Shown: positions 42,191-50,410, counted from the stretch's first letter. The stretch: DNA of 57,990 nucleotides from an uncultured Muribaculum sp. (GCA_910587665.1 CAJUMZ010000020.1:1-57990), one strand, 5' to 3'. Made by a program: numbers and translations. Notes: generated by a model not told the origin, from the sequence alone.

Positions 42191-42441
42191 TCCTCTTCCT
42201 GCCCGGGCAATGGCTTTGACTCCATTATCTGATGCGCTTTTTCAAGATCCCGGCGGAATACGAGCAGTTTGATCGCTCCCCATGGCGATAATGTCACGGG
42301 ATATACCGATGAAAATATCTCGTTGTTTATGATGCAAGGTATGCCGTTGGTTTCGAGCACTCCCTTGGCTATGTATGCGTCGGCGTCGTTTACATATGTA
42401 TCGAAGATGACAAGATCGTCGCCTTTCTTTTGGTCTGGCAT
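42181..42441 (-). CDS. DUF2007 small protein
   Basis: An 86-residue cytoplasmic protein fitting the DUF2007 family, in which a ferredoxin-like fold resembles the signal transducer PII: VIFDTYVNDADAYIAKGVLE, then GIPCIINNE and KLLVFRRDLEKA. The function is unknown. It lies eight bases downstream of mltG and is probably co-transcribed with it. Its stop overlaps the AI-2E gene's last ten bases on the other strand. Confidence 0.8.
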   Translation of the reverse strand: MPDQKKGDDLVIFDTYVNDADAYIAKGVLETNGIPCIINNEIFSSVYPVTLSPWGAIKLLVFRRDLEKAHQIMESKPLPGQEEDQV

Positions 42442-42449
42442 GTCGTAGG

Positions 42450-43484
42450 TTATTTTATGTTGCGTGAATTAAGTGCCTTGTGGTATCGGGCGGCATTGCG
42501 TTGATGCTCGGCGTAGGTTTCGGCAAAGTTATGCCTTCCCGAAAAGTCCTCTTTGGCACACATGTACAGGTAGGTGTGAGGCTTTGAGTCGAGGATTGCT
42601 GTCATTGTTGCCCTGTCGGCTATACGTATTGGTCCCGGGGGCAGTCCGGCGTTCAGGTACGTGTTGTAGGGCGACGGGGTCGCGAGATGCCTTTTGTTTA
42701 TTCTGCGGATGCTGAAATCGCCTGTCGCAAATTTTACAGTCGGGTCGGCTTGTAGCTTCATGCCCTTTTTGTAGCGGTTGAGATATAGCCGCCCTACGAC
42801 TCCGCGTTCGGCTCGGTCATTGGTCTCTTCCTCTGCAATTGAGGCTATTGTCGCCACTTGTACCGGTGTCAGTCCGATAGCTGATGCCTTGGCGCGTCGT
42901 TGGTCGTTCCAGTATTGGTCACGATATTGGGCCAGGGTGTTTACAACTTTCTCAGGCGAGGCTGTCCAGTAAAATTCGTAAGTGTCAGGTATAAACGACG
43001 CGGCATATTCCGCCTTTTTAAACCCTTTTGGCGGGAGTATGGAGTCACATGCCGCAAGAAAGGCTGCTGAATCGGTCTCAAGGTGCCTGCCTATGAGTCC
43101 GGCAAGCTGGTTTATGGTGCGGAGATTGTTGAACGTGAGCTTGACCGGAGTCTGTGCTCCCCGTGATAGCCTGCGATATATTTTTGCCGCGCTTGTTCCC
43201 GGTTCGATAAGATATGCGCCATGGGCGCGGGAAGCTTTGCTTCCTGTCGCCGACCATAGTGTCGCCACTTTTTCCCCGGTAGAGCCGAGTTCTGATACAA
43301 GCATCGTCTTTAGGTTGCCATTGTTCATGTTGCCGGTGACATATATCCATTTTGCCTCATTCCCGCCATATCCTTTTATGAAAAAGTTATAGTACGTGAC
43401 AGCGGCGACTGCGGCAAGCACGATCGTTATGCCTGCAACTGCGGTCAAGAGTTTTTTCCTGTTTTTTGTATATCCTTTTTTCAT
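42450..43484 (-). CDS. mltG: Endolytic murein transglycosylase
   Basis: A 344-residue inner-membrane enzyme that cleaves nascent glycan strands and sets their length. A basic N-terminus precedes one membrane helix (~15-35), followed by a LysM-like YceG segment and the catalytic domain with IASIAEEETN (the glutamate-rich active-site helix), VVGRLYLNRYKKGMKLQADPTV (in parts VGRLYLNR and MKLQADPTVKFA) and the final GLPPGPI motif. I start at ATG 43484; the frame continues further but crosses the -7 box at 43492-43499 and the fbp coding region. The transcript would be nearly leaderless. DUF2007 follows in the same operon. Confidence 0.93.
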   Translation of the reverse strand: MKKGYTKNRKKLLTAVAGITIVLAAVAAVTYYNFFIKGYGGNEAKWIYVTGNMNNGNLKTMLVSELGSTGEKVATLWSATGSKASRAHGAYLIEPGTSAAKIYRRLSRGAQTPVKLTFNNLRTINQLAGLIGRHLETDSAAFLAACDSILPPKGFKKAEYAASFIPDTYEFYWTASPEKVVNTLAQYRDQYWNDQRRAKASAIGLTPVQVATIASIAEEETNDRAERGVVGRLYLNRYKKGMKLQADPTVKFATGDFSIRRINKRHLATPSPYNTYLNAGLPPGPIRIADRATMTAILDSKPHTYLYMCAKEDFSGRHNFAETYAEHQRNAARYHKALNSRNIK

Positions 43485-43491
43485 ATATGTG

Positions 43492-43529
43492 CAAAGGTAC
43501 ATAAAAATCACGATTTTTGTGTACCTTTG
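43492..43529. promoter_or_regulatory. Palindromic divergent promoter of mltG and fbp
   Basis: Arms of 18 bases (43492-43509 and 43512-43529) with one mismatch and a two-base centre. Each end is a TACCTTTG -7 box, one for mltG on the minus strand and one for fbp on the plus strand. No canonical -33 TTTG is found at 20 bases for either. Confidence 0.6.
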
Positions 43530-43556
43530 TGGAAACCACGTAAAACTGACTATTCG

Positions 43557-45560
43557 ATGACACTTCATACAACCGATATAACACCCGCCAGAATCGAGAA
43601 TGACCGGCGTGTGCTCGAACTGCTGTCTCAGACATTCACAAATATCAGTGCGGCAAGCACGGAGATTATTAATCTTGAGGCGATACTCAACCTTCCGAAA
43701 GGCACCGAACATTTTGTAGCCGACATCCACGGCGAGCATGAGGCTTTCAGGCATATCCTTAAAAATGCCTCGGGCAATATAAAACGCAAGGTGACTGAGA
43801 TCTTCGGCACGTCGCTTCGTGAACAGGAAATCCGTGAGCTTTGTTCGCTCATATATTATCCCGAGCAAAAGCTTGAATATATACGTGCGTCGGAGAGCGA
43901 TCTCGATGATTTCTATAATGTCACATTGCATCAGCTTGTGCGTGTGTGCCAGACCGTGTCTTCCAAGTATACCCGCTCGAAGGTGAGAAAGGCACTTCCC
44001 AAGGAGTTTGCCTATATCATAGAGGAGTTGCTTCATGAGTCACCTTCCGATGACAACAAGCAGGCGTATTTCAACCGTATCGTCGAGACGATAATCCTTA
44101 CCGGGCAGGCTGATTCGTTTATAATCGCGTTGTGTAACGTGATACAGCGCCTGAGCATCGACCAGCTCCACATACTTGGCGACATTTACGACCGTGGCGT
44201 AGGTGCCCACCTCATAATGGACACCCTCTGTGATTATGGAAACTTTGACATCCAGTGGGGCAACCATGATGCCTTGTGGATGGGTGCGGCGGCAGGAAAT
44301 GACGCCTGCATAGCCAATGTGCTTCGCCTTTCTTTGAGATATGGCAACATGGCTACGCTTGAAGACGGTTACGGTATCAATCTTGTTCCGCTTGCCACAT
44401 TTGCCATGGAGACATATGGCGATGACGAGTGCCGCGGGTTTGGTCCGAAGCTTGCCCCCGATGACACTACCCACAGTGAAAAGACACAGCGTCTCATAGC
44501 CAAGATGCACAAGGCGATAAGCATAATCCAGTTTAAGCTTGAAGCCGCGCTTGCCGAAAAGCATCCTGAATGGGAGATGCAGGATCGCAAGCTGCTCGAA
44601 CATATCGATTTCAAGCGTAATATGTTTGTGCTTGACGGTGTGGACTATGAGATGAAAGATACGCGTTTCCCCACCGTCGATCCTGAAAATCCCTACAGCC
44701 TGACGGCAGAGGAGGCGGAGCTTGTAAAAAAGCTCCATCACTCTTTCCGTGTGAGCGACAAGCTCCGTAAGCATATCCAATGCCTGTTTTCCCACGGAAG
44801 CATGTACGGGGTGTACAATTCCAACCTGCTCTTCCATGCCTCAATGCCGCTTAATAGCGACGGCTCGCTTAAAGATGTCGGGTTGCAGGGCGGAAAATAC
44901 AAGGGCAGGGAACTGTTTCAGCGCATAGGCATGGTGATGCGTTCGGCGTTTAATGACGATATGCCTGCCGCCGACCGTGACTTTGCCCGTGACTATTACT
45001 GGTATCTGTGGTGTGGTCCCGATTCGCCTTTGTTTGACAAGTCGAAGATGGCTACGTTTGAACGCTATTTTCTTGTTGACCCCGCGACCCATAAGGAGGA
45101 GAAAGGACACTATTATACTTTACGTGACAGCGAAAAGGTGTGCGACATGATTCTTGACGCATTTGAGGTCGAGGGCGAGCACCGCCACATCATCAATGGG
45201 CATGTGCCGGTCAGAATCAACAAGGGTGAGACCCCTATCAGGGCTAACGGCAAGCTGATGGTGATCGACGGTGGATTTGCCAAGGCATACCACGGTACTA
45301 CCGGCATCGCCGGCTATACCCTCGTGTATCACAGCCGGGGATTCCAGCTTGTGCAGCATGAGCCGTTTACTTCGGCTGAAGAGGCGATAAAAAACGGTAC
45401 GGATATCGTAAGCACAACCCAGATCGTTGAGCTTAGCCAGAAGCGCATGAGAGTGCGTGACACAGACAAGGGGAAGGAGCTTCTCGGGCAGATTGATGAG
45501 CTGACCGAGCTGCTCTATGCTTATCGAAACGGCATAATAAAGGAGCATTCAAAAAAATAA
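43557..45560 (+). CDS. fbp: Class III fructose-1,6-bisphosphatase
   Basis: The 667-residue gluconeogenic enzyme hydrolyses fructose-1,6-bisphosphate. It belongs to the large Firmicutes/Bacteroidetes class III type, built on a metallophosphatase core: FVADIHGEHEAF (metal ligands Asp and His), LGDIYDRG and GNHDALWMGAAAG appear in order, with NGHVPV and the DGGFAKAYH segment near residue 570. This is unlike the class I/II enzymes. I start at ATG 43557 because an upstream in-frame start at 43527 falls inside the -7 promoter box. It is divergent from mltG and followed by the GH43 gene after 25 bases. Confidence 0.94.
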   Translation: MTLHTTDITPARIENDRRVLELLSQTFTNISAASTEIINLEAILNLPKGTEHFVADIHGEHEAFRHILKNASGNIKRKVTEIFGTSLREQEIRELCSLIYYPEQKLEYIRASESDLDDFYNVTLHQLVRVCQTVSSKYTRSKVRKALPKEFAYIIEELLHESPSDDNKQAYFNRIVETIILTGQADSFIIALCNVIQRLSIDQLHILGDIYDRGVGAHLIMDTLCDYGNFDIQWGNHDALWMGAAAGNDACIANVLRLSLRYGNMATLEDGYGINLVPLATFAMETYGDDECRGFGPKLAPDDTTHSEKTQRLIAKMHKAISIIQFKLEAALAEKHPEWEMQDRKLLEHIDFKRNMFVLDGVDYEMKDTRFPTVDPENPYSLTAEEAELVKKLHHSFRVSDKLRKHIQCLFSHGSMYGVYNSNLLFHASMPLNSDGSLKDVGLQGGKYKGRELFQRIGMVMRSAFNDDMPAADRDFARDYYWYLWCGPDSPLFDKSKMATFERYFLVDPATHKEEKGHYYTLRDSEKVCDMILDAFEVEGEHRHIINGHVPVRINKGETPIRANGKLMVIDGGFAKAYHGTTGIAGYTLVYHSRGFQLVQHEPFTSAEEAIKNGTDIVSTTQIVELSQKRMRVRDTDKGKELLGQIDELTELLYAYRNGIIKEHSKK

Positions 45561-45585
45561 TACTCTATATTAACCTGTCATTATC

Positions 45586-47157
45586 ATGAAACACATTTTG
45601 TTATCATCAGTCCTTGCGACGGTGGTGTTGCATGCTGCCGCAAGTGTGACGCAGGGTTATGTCAATCCGGTGATTCCCGGATTTTACCCTGACCCGAGCG
45701 TATGCCGCGTCGGTGACGATTATTACCTTGTCAACAGTAGCTTTCAATATTTTCCCGGTGTGCCTTTGTTTCACAGCAAGGACTTGATCCATTGGGATCA
45801 GATAGGCAATGTGCTTGACCGTGAGTCGCAGCTCCCGTTAAAGGGAGCCTCGGCGTGGCTTGGCATTTATGCTCCCACTATCCGCTACAACGACGGCACA
45901 TATTACATGATCACAACCAATGTCGGTAATGGTGACAACGGGCGCGGCAATTTCTTCGTTACGGCTACCGGTCCTGCCGGTCCGTGGAGTGATCCTATAT
46001 GGCTTGACCAGGGAGGCATAGACCCTTCGCTGCTTTTTGATGAGGGGAAGACCTATTTTGTGTCCAACCCTGACGGCGCGATATGGCTTTGCGAGATCGA
46101 CGCCGCTACCGGCCGGCAGCTTACTGAATCACGCCGTATATGGGAGGGTACGGGCGGCCGTCATCCCGAGGCGCCGCATATCTATAAGAAAGACGGGTGG
46201 TATTACCTTATGATTGCCGAAGGCGGTACAGAAATGGGGCATATGGTGACGATTGCCCGCAGTCGCGATATTTACGGCCCTTATGAGGCAAATCCCGACA
46301 ACCCCATACTTTACCACCAGCGAAAGATTGCCCAGTCCAATCCTATACAGGGCACCGGTCATGCCGACCTTGTCGAGGCTCATGACGGTTCTTGGTGGCT
46401 CGTGTGTCTCGCTTTCCGCCCGCAGACCAACAATATGCACCTTACCGGGCGTGAGACTTATCTCGCACCGGTTACATGGAATGCCCAGGGGTGGCCTGTG
46501 GTAAACGGTGACGGCACAATCTCTGTCAATATGGATGTTGCGACATTGCCGCAGTCAGATGCTATGGACCGTAGCGTGACATATGATTTTACCCAAATTG
46601 ACCGGATGCCGTTTAACTGGGTTTATCTCCGTAATCCTGATATGTCCAATTACAGGCTTTCGCCTGACGGTCTGTCGCTTAGGGGGACTTCTGTGGACTT
46701 GAACAGCATCGGGTCGCCCACTTACGTTGCCGTGCGTCAGCAGGACATAGATTTCACGGCTTCGGCAGTAGTAAGCCTTGATGCTTCTGCCGGAAATGCG
46801 GAAGCGGGAATCTCGGTGTACATGGATGTGGCGTCCCATTACGACTTTTTCCTTGACGATAGTGGCGATGGAAGCCAATGTGTGGTGCTCCGCTATCAGC
46901 TCAATTCGATAAGCGGTGAAAGGAAGTTGCCTCTCGATATTAAATCCGGGACTCCGGTGTCACTGACAGTCAAGGGAACTGCCGACCGTTATGATTTCTC
47001 TTGCGAGATAGATGGCATGACGCATTCCCTGGGACAGCTCGACACCCGCTATCTGTCGACTGAGACAGCCGGTGGATTCACGGGAGTGACTATAGGTCTT
47101 TTTGCAGTAGGCGACGGCACTGCACTGGTGCGCTCATTTAATTATAAACCGGAATAA
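45586..47157 (+). CDS. Exported glycoside hydrolase family 43 enzyme
   Basis: A 523-residue exported glycosidase, likely beta-xylosidase or arabinofuranosidase. After a signal peptide (ending AAASVTQ) the five-bladed GH43 propeller (~25-320) shows the base Asp36 in YPDPSV, the pKa-modulating Asp146 in GIDPSLL and the acid Glu195 in GRHPEAPH. A C-terminal beta-sandwich (~330-523) is of the GH43_C2 type that helps the substrate pocket. No SusC/SusD pair is nearby, so it is an isolated enzyme rather than part of a polysaccharide utilisation locus. Only 25 bases separate it from fbp, suggesting shared transcription. Confidence 0.9.
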   Translation: MKHILLSSVLATVVLHAAASVTQGYVNPVIPGFYPDPSVCRVGDDYYLVNSSFQYFPGVPLFHSKDLIHWDQIGNVLDRESQLPLKGASAWLGIYAPTIRYNDGTYYMITTNVGNGDNGRGNFFVTATGPAGPWSDPIWLDQGGIDPSLLFDEGKTYFVSNPDGAIWLCEIDAATGRQLTESRRIWEGTGGRHPEAPHIYKKDGWYYLMIAEGGTEMGHMVTIARSRDIYGPYEANPDNPILYHQRKIAQSNPIQGTGHADLVEAHDGSWWLVCLAFRPQTNNMHLTGRETYLAPVTWNAQGWPVVNGDGTISVNMDVATLPQSDAMDRSVTYDFTQIDRMPFNWVYLRNPDMSNYRLSPDGLSLRGTSVDLNSIGSPTYVAVRQQDIDFTASAVVSLDASAGNAEAGISVYMDVASHYDFFLDDSGDGSQCVVLRYQLNSISGERKLPLDIKSGTPVSLTVKGTADRYDFSCEIDGMTHSLGQLDTRYLSTETAGGFTGVTIGLFAVGDGTALVRSFNYKPE

Positions 47158-47232
47158 TTCAACACAACCATGGTTGAGTCTTCTAAAAGAGGATTTTTTG
47201 AATATAAGTCATTAAAGTAAAGATAAAAATGT

Positions 47233-47263
47233 TTTGAGGATTGAATCAAAATGCTTACCTTTG
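47233..47263 (+). promoter_or_regulatory. rpsP promoter
   Basis: TTTG at 47233-47236, 19 bases, then TACCTTTG at 47256-47263. Transcription should begin near 47270 and give a leader of about 38 bases. Confidence 0.62.
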
Positions 47264-47307
47264 CACCGCATTTTGCAATACAAAACCACTTAATTAATAA
47301 TTAATCA

Positions 47308-47874
47308 ATGGCAACTAAAATCAGATTACAGCGTCATGGTCGCAAGAACTATGCGTTTTATCCTATTGTAATCGCCGATAGCAGGGCACCACGAGATGGT
47401 AGATTTATTGAAAGGATAGGTTCTTATAATCCGAACACTAATCCTGCTACAGTAACTTTAAACTTCGAGCGGGCTTTGTATTGGCTTAACGTTGGTGCTC
47501 AACCCACCGACACAGTGCGTTCAATCCTTTCCCACGAAGGTGTGCTCCTTATGAAGCATCTTCAGGGCGGTGTCAAGAAGGGTGCTTTTGACGAGGCTGA
47601 GGCTCAGCGTCGTTTCGAGGCCTGGAAGGCTAACCGTCAGGCTGCTGTAGACGCTGCAAAGGCTAATATGGCAAGCAAGAAAGAACTTGAAGACAAACAG
47701 CGTTTTGAGGCTGAGGCCGCTAAAAACAAGGCTAAGGCTGAAGAAGTTGCTAAGAAGAAGGCTGAGATCGCTGCCGCCAAGGCCGAGGCTGAAGCCTCAG
47801 CTGCCGCTGAGGCTGCTGCAAATGCAACTGAAGAGACTCCCGCCGCTGAGGCTGAGGCTCCCGCTGCAGAATAA
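47308..47874 (+). CDS. rpsP: 30S ribosomal protein S16 with alanine-rich tail
   Basis: Ribosomal protein S16 helps assemble the 5' domain of 16S rRNA. The conserved core is at the N-terminus (TKIRLQRHGRKNYAFYPIV in pieces KIRLQRHGRK and YAFYPIVIADSR, GSYNPNTNP, ERALYWLNVGAQPTDTVRSIL). The 188-residue length is about twice that of E. coli S16 because of a ~100-residue extension rich in Ala, Glu and Lys, predicted helical, that is usual in Bacteroidetes. The gene is monocistronic here, with a promoter and a perfect 20-base terminator stem. The usual partner genes (rimM, trmD) are not adjacent. Confidence 0.96.
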   Translation: MATKIRLQRHGRKNYAFYPIVIADSRAPRDGRFIERIGSYNPNTNPATVTLNFERALYWLNVGAQPTDTVRSILSHEGVLLMKHLQGGVKKGAFDEAEAQRRFEAWKANRQAAVDAAKANMASKKELEDKQRFEAEAAKNKAKAEEVAKKKAEIAAAKAEAEASAAAEAAANATEETPAAEAEAPAAE

Positions 47875-47894
47875 TCTTTGCTCAAAAGATTTAC

Positions 47895-47940
47895 AAAACA
47901 GAATAGGCTGTGTCATCGACACAGCCTATTCTGTTTTATT
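47895..47940 (+). terminator. Rho-independent terminator of rpsP
   Basis: Perfect 20-base arms at 47895-47914 and 47918-47937 with a three-base loop; A-rich on the left, T-rich on the right, so it can work in both directions. Confidence 0.85.
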
Positions 47941-47995
47941 GGAGCGGCAACCGCCGCTCCCTATTAGTCCCATTCACCCTGCCTCCCTCCCCTTG

Positions 47996-48026
47996 TTGCG
48001 ATGCTCATATTTTATCACTATATTTG
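47996..48026 (+). promoter_or_regulatory. Promoter of the TPR-HTH regulator gene
   Basis: TTG at 47996-47998 is followed after 20 bases by TATATTTG at 48019-48026. The start codon chosen (48056) lies 30 bases further. Confidence 0.6.
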
Positions 48027-48055
48027 CTGTCGCTTGCAATTATTGGAAAGCCGCT

Positions 48056-49708
48056 ATGAAAATATTGCCCGTAATATTGATGATTCTGATGCTGTCGGTC
48101 GGTTGTCGACGGTCGGCTATACAGGCGCGCCTCGATGAGAGTGCGGCTATAATGGACTCTCTTCCCGACAGTGCGTTTGCCATTTTGAAAAGTATCAATC
48201 CAAAAGATATAGGAGGAAAACGGCTTAATGCCGAATACGCCCTGTTCATGTCACAGGCGCAGTATAAAAATTTTATCGACGTCGATGATGACTCGCTTAT
48301 CTCAATAGCCTCTGATTACTATCGGGAGCGAGAGCCGTCGCGCAAAAAAATGCTTGCATGCTTCTATGACGGCATCATAAAGCACCGCATGGGAAACTAT
48401 TCCGCCGCAATTGTCGCCGGATTGGAAGCGGAGGATATTGCCTTGAAACTTGGCGATTACTACTATCTCGGCATGATATATGAGCTGTTGGCTAAGGCAT
48501 ATAATTGCGTATATGGCAATGATGATGAATTGAAGTACTCTGCTCTTGCATTAGAAAGTTATCGCAAAGCGGGTAAAAATGATCATGCTGATTTTGCCGC
48601 TTTGAATCTTGGTGTCGCATATAATAATGTGGGTCAATACGACCGTGGGCTTGAGATGTTTGACAGCATCCGGTTTTCGGGATGTAAGGACTCCGATGTC
48701 ATAAATTCTGCAATGAATCATTCTTTGACGTCGCTGATGGGCTTGAAAAATTATCAAGAGATTATAAGGCGTTGTGCCAATGAAGACAGTATTGGCTGTG
48801 CGATGCAGGATGCACGGGTGCTTGCTTTCTTGGCAGTTGCATGTGGTGAAACTGGTAATATGGATGAATCCGATTTTTATAAAGACAAGTCTCTTGAATT
48901 AATGGGCTCGGATGACACGCTTGCTGTATACGGGAGGTTATGCCATTTGGCTGCAAAGAATAAAAATATAAAGGATTTTACTTATTATCATGAAAAAATA
49001 GATAAGATACATGACTCATTGATTGACCTTATCTTTAAGCAGCAGGTATATACTGCACAAAGGGATTATTATCATAAAAGGAGCAAGAATGCGGAAGATT
49101 TGGCAAAACGCGATAGAAATAGAATGACCCTTGTATTGGTGATGTTGTTTTCTTCATGCTTGATTGCGATGGTTGTTGTGATTTATCGAAATAAAAGAAG
49201 ACGTTTGGAATATGAAAACGCTCTTGTCTCAATTAGAAATGAGCGTGACAACCTTATGCGTGACAATTCGGATGCCACTCTTCAGATTAATGAATTGTTG
49301 CGTCATAGATTTGATTCGGTGCAATCGCTTTGCGACTGCTACTTTGAGCAATCAGGCAGTAATCGGGATAAAGGGGCTATTTATAAAGAGGTGGCCCGGA
49401 TTGTCGATTCGTTTTCATCCGATGAAATGTTGGCCTCTCTTGAAGCAACTCTCAATAGATGTAAGGGTAATATTGTTACAAAGTTGCGTCAACAGGTCAG
49501 TCTGTCATCTTCGGAACTCAAGCTCGCCCTGTATTTTATGTCCGGATTTACAGCACGGTCGATATGCTGTTTCATGAACGTTACTCCATCCAATCTTTAT
49601 AATCAGAAGTCGCGCCTGAAGAAAAAGATCATAGAATCCTCGCCGTCTGATAAGCAGGAATTCTTGAACGCGCTCGGATATTGCGAAAATAATCTATCGG
49701 AAGATTAA
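48056..49708 (+). CDS. Membrane TPR protein with C-terminal LuxR-like helix-turn-helix
   Basis: A 550-residue regulator. The N-terminus has a signal sequence with a lipobox-like LSVGC. Residues ~40-330 are TPR-like helices (LESYRKAGKNDHADFAALNLG, VAYNNVGQYDRGLEMFDSI), placed outside the membrane. A transmembrane helix spans ~357-378 and is followed by a basic stretch, a coiled coil (~380-430), and a DNA-binding helix-turn-helix at ~483-530 (LSSSELKLALYFMSGF, then MNVTPSNLYNQKSRLKKK). The family is common in Bacteroidales, where it senses periplasmic signals and controls nearby genes; the likely targets are the small exported-protein genes downstream. Start 48056 is used since the upstream in-frame stretch overlaps rpsP. 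Confidence 0.82.
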   Translation: MKILPVILMILMLSVGCRRSAIQARLDESAAIMDSLPDSAFAILKSINPKDIGGKRLNAEYALFMSQAQYKNFIDVDDDSLISIASDYYREREPSRKKMLACFYDGIIKHRMGNYSAAIVAGLEAEDIALKLGDYYYLGMIYELLAKAYNCVYGNDDELKYSALALESYRKAGKNDHADFAALNLGVAYNNVGQYDRGLEMFDSIRFSGCKDSDVINSAMNHSLTSLMGLKNYQEIIRRCANEDSIGCAMQDARVLAFLAVACGETGNMDESDFYKDKSLELMGSDDTLAVYGRLCHLAAKNKNIKDFTYYHEKIDKIHDSLIDLIFKQQVYTAQRDYYHKRSKNAEDLAKRDRNRMTLVLVMLFSSCLIAMVVVIYRNKRRRLEYENALVSIRNERDNLMRDNSDATLQINELLRHRFDSVQSLCDCYFEQSGSNRDKGAIYKEVARIVDSFSSDEMLASLEATLNRCKGNIVTKLRQQVSLSSSELKLALYFMSGFTARSICCFMNVTPSNLYNQKSRLKKKIIESSPSDKQEFLNALGYCENNLSED

Positions 49709-49721
49709 AATTGCCCCTTGA
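49607..49721 (+). repeat. Direct repeat, copy 1 (3' end of the TPR-HTH gene)
   Basis: This 115-base segment is repeated at 50242-50356 with nine differences, most of them silent in the regulator frame. It includes the regulator's last ~33 codons and stop and runs 13 bases past the stop into the codons of the ATP-binding-protein remnant. Confidence 0.85.
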
Positions 49722-50211
49722 ACAGATATACGCCGGAGGCGAATCGAAGGCTCGTAACCAAAGGATGCAACACATGCTTCGCATGATTGGTTACGGTGAG
49801 AACCTCGGTTCCGGATTCCCTCTAATTCTCAACGCATGGCAAGAAAAGCATTGGCTTAAACCCCAGCTTTTGGAACAGCCCGAACTTATGCAGGTGAAAC
49901 TCGAATTGAAGATAGTCAATGCCGAAAATGTCTCTGTCTCATAAAGGGGGCAGAAAGAGGGGCAGAAAGAGGGGCAGAAAGAGGGGCAGAAAGAGGGGCA
50001 GAAAGAATTGACTCAACGCCAAATGGAGATAATCCATCTTTTAGAGGAATCTCCTGACGTTACTATGCCGTTGGTGGCTGAGACTTTGGCAATAACATAT
50101 CGTGCGGTTCGTAGAGATATGGATTATCTCCAAAAGATTGGAATTGTATCGCGTGAGGGCGGTCGTAAAAAGGGGCATTGGGTTATAAAAGAACAAACTC
50201 TTACTGAATAA
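49708..50211 (+). pseudogene. Remnant of an ATP-binding (AlbA_2/HATPase_c_4-type) protein
   Basis: A frame running from about 49708 encodes a recognisable C-terminal part of the Bacteroidales ATP-binding proteins with an N-terminal AlbA_2 (Schlafen-type) domain: LPLEQIYAGGESKARNQRM, then MLRMIGYGENLGSGFPLI. The N-terminal two thirds are missing. The frame is broken by a TAA at 49942-49944 and then continues in the same frame through five GQKE repeats into a winged-helix-like end (RQMEIIHLLEESPDVTM, VRRDMDYLQKIGIVSREGG, GHWVIKEQ). One substitution could restore the joined reading. No full-length copy is in the window; I regard it as decayed. Confidence 0.75.
49948..50007 (+). repeat. Five tandem 12-base repeats encoding GQKE
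   Basis: Five near-identical 12-base units (GGGCAGAAAGAG; last unit ends GAA) encode Gly-Gln-Lys-Glu each time. They lie just after the in-frame stop in the remnant, as a linker between the ATPase-like part and the terminal winged helix. Such short tandem units vary in number by slippage. Confidence 0.85.
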
Positions 50212-50241
50212 CATTCTATTCTTAGAGAATCTATGAGACTC

Positions 50242-50356
50242 AAGTCGCGCCTGAAGAAAAAGATCATAGAATCCTCGCCGTCTGATAAGCAAGAATTCCT
50301 AATCGCGCTTGGATACCGCGAAAATAATCTATCGGAAGAATAAAATCGCCCCTTGA
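50242..50356 (+). repeat. Direct repeat, copy 2 (orphan 3' end of a TPR-HTH gene)
   Basis: Second copy of the 115-base element, offset by 635 bases from copy 1. In frame it encodes the end of a TPR-HTH regulator (KSRLKKKIIESSPSDKQEF onward) ending in a TAA, but no upstream part of such a gene is attached. Changes relative to copy 1 are mostly silent, with Asn to Ile and Cys to Arg, pointing to a formerly functional paralogue rather than a fresh copy. Confidence 0.85.
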
Positions 50357-50364
50357 TTATAAGC

Positions 50365-50410
50365 CACTTAGCGTGATGATAGATTTTAAAATCTATCATC
50401 ACGCTAAGTG
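50365..50410. repeat. Perfect 46-base palindrome without loop
   Basis: Arms 50365-50387 and 50388-50410 are exact reverse complements of 23 bases with no spacer. It follows copy 2 of the direct repeat and precedes the DUF3244 operon by about 100 bases. The RNA hairpin would be very stable, but no T-run follows. The rest of 50212-50512 holds copy 2 of the direct repeat and the promoter of the next operon; no other gene is visible. Confidence 0.8.

Noticed and set aside
42450..44036. Reading mltG as a 528-residue protein
   Set aside because: The upstream part is antisense to fbp and crosses the mltG promoter; the membrane anchor begins at 43484.
44040..44837. A 265-codon minus-strand frame inside fbp
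   Set aside because: Antisense to a complete fbp; composition and lack of domains indicate a shadow frame.
47941..47960. Short hairpin (7-base arms) after the rpsP terminator
   Set aside because: It is short, has no T-run and adds nothing to the strong stem just before it.
47687..48055. N-terminal extension of the TPR-HTH regulator frame over the end of rpsP
   Set aside because: The extension is an out-of-frame reading of the rpsP tail plus its terminator; a promoter at 47996-48026 and a signal peptide at 48056 fix the start.
49948..50007. CRISPR-like array
   Set aside because: The units are contiguous 12-base repeats without spacers that keep a reading frame; they are a coding tandem repeat.
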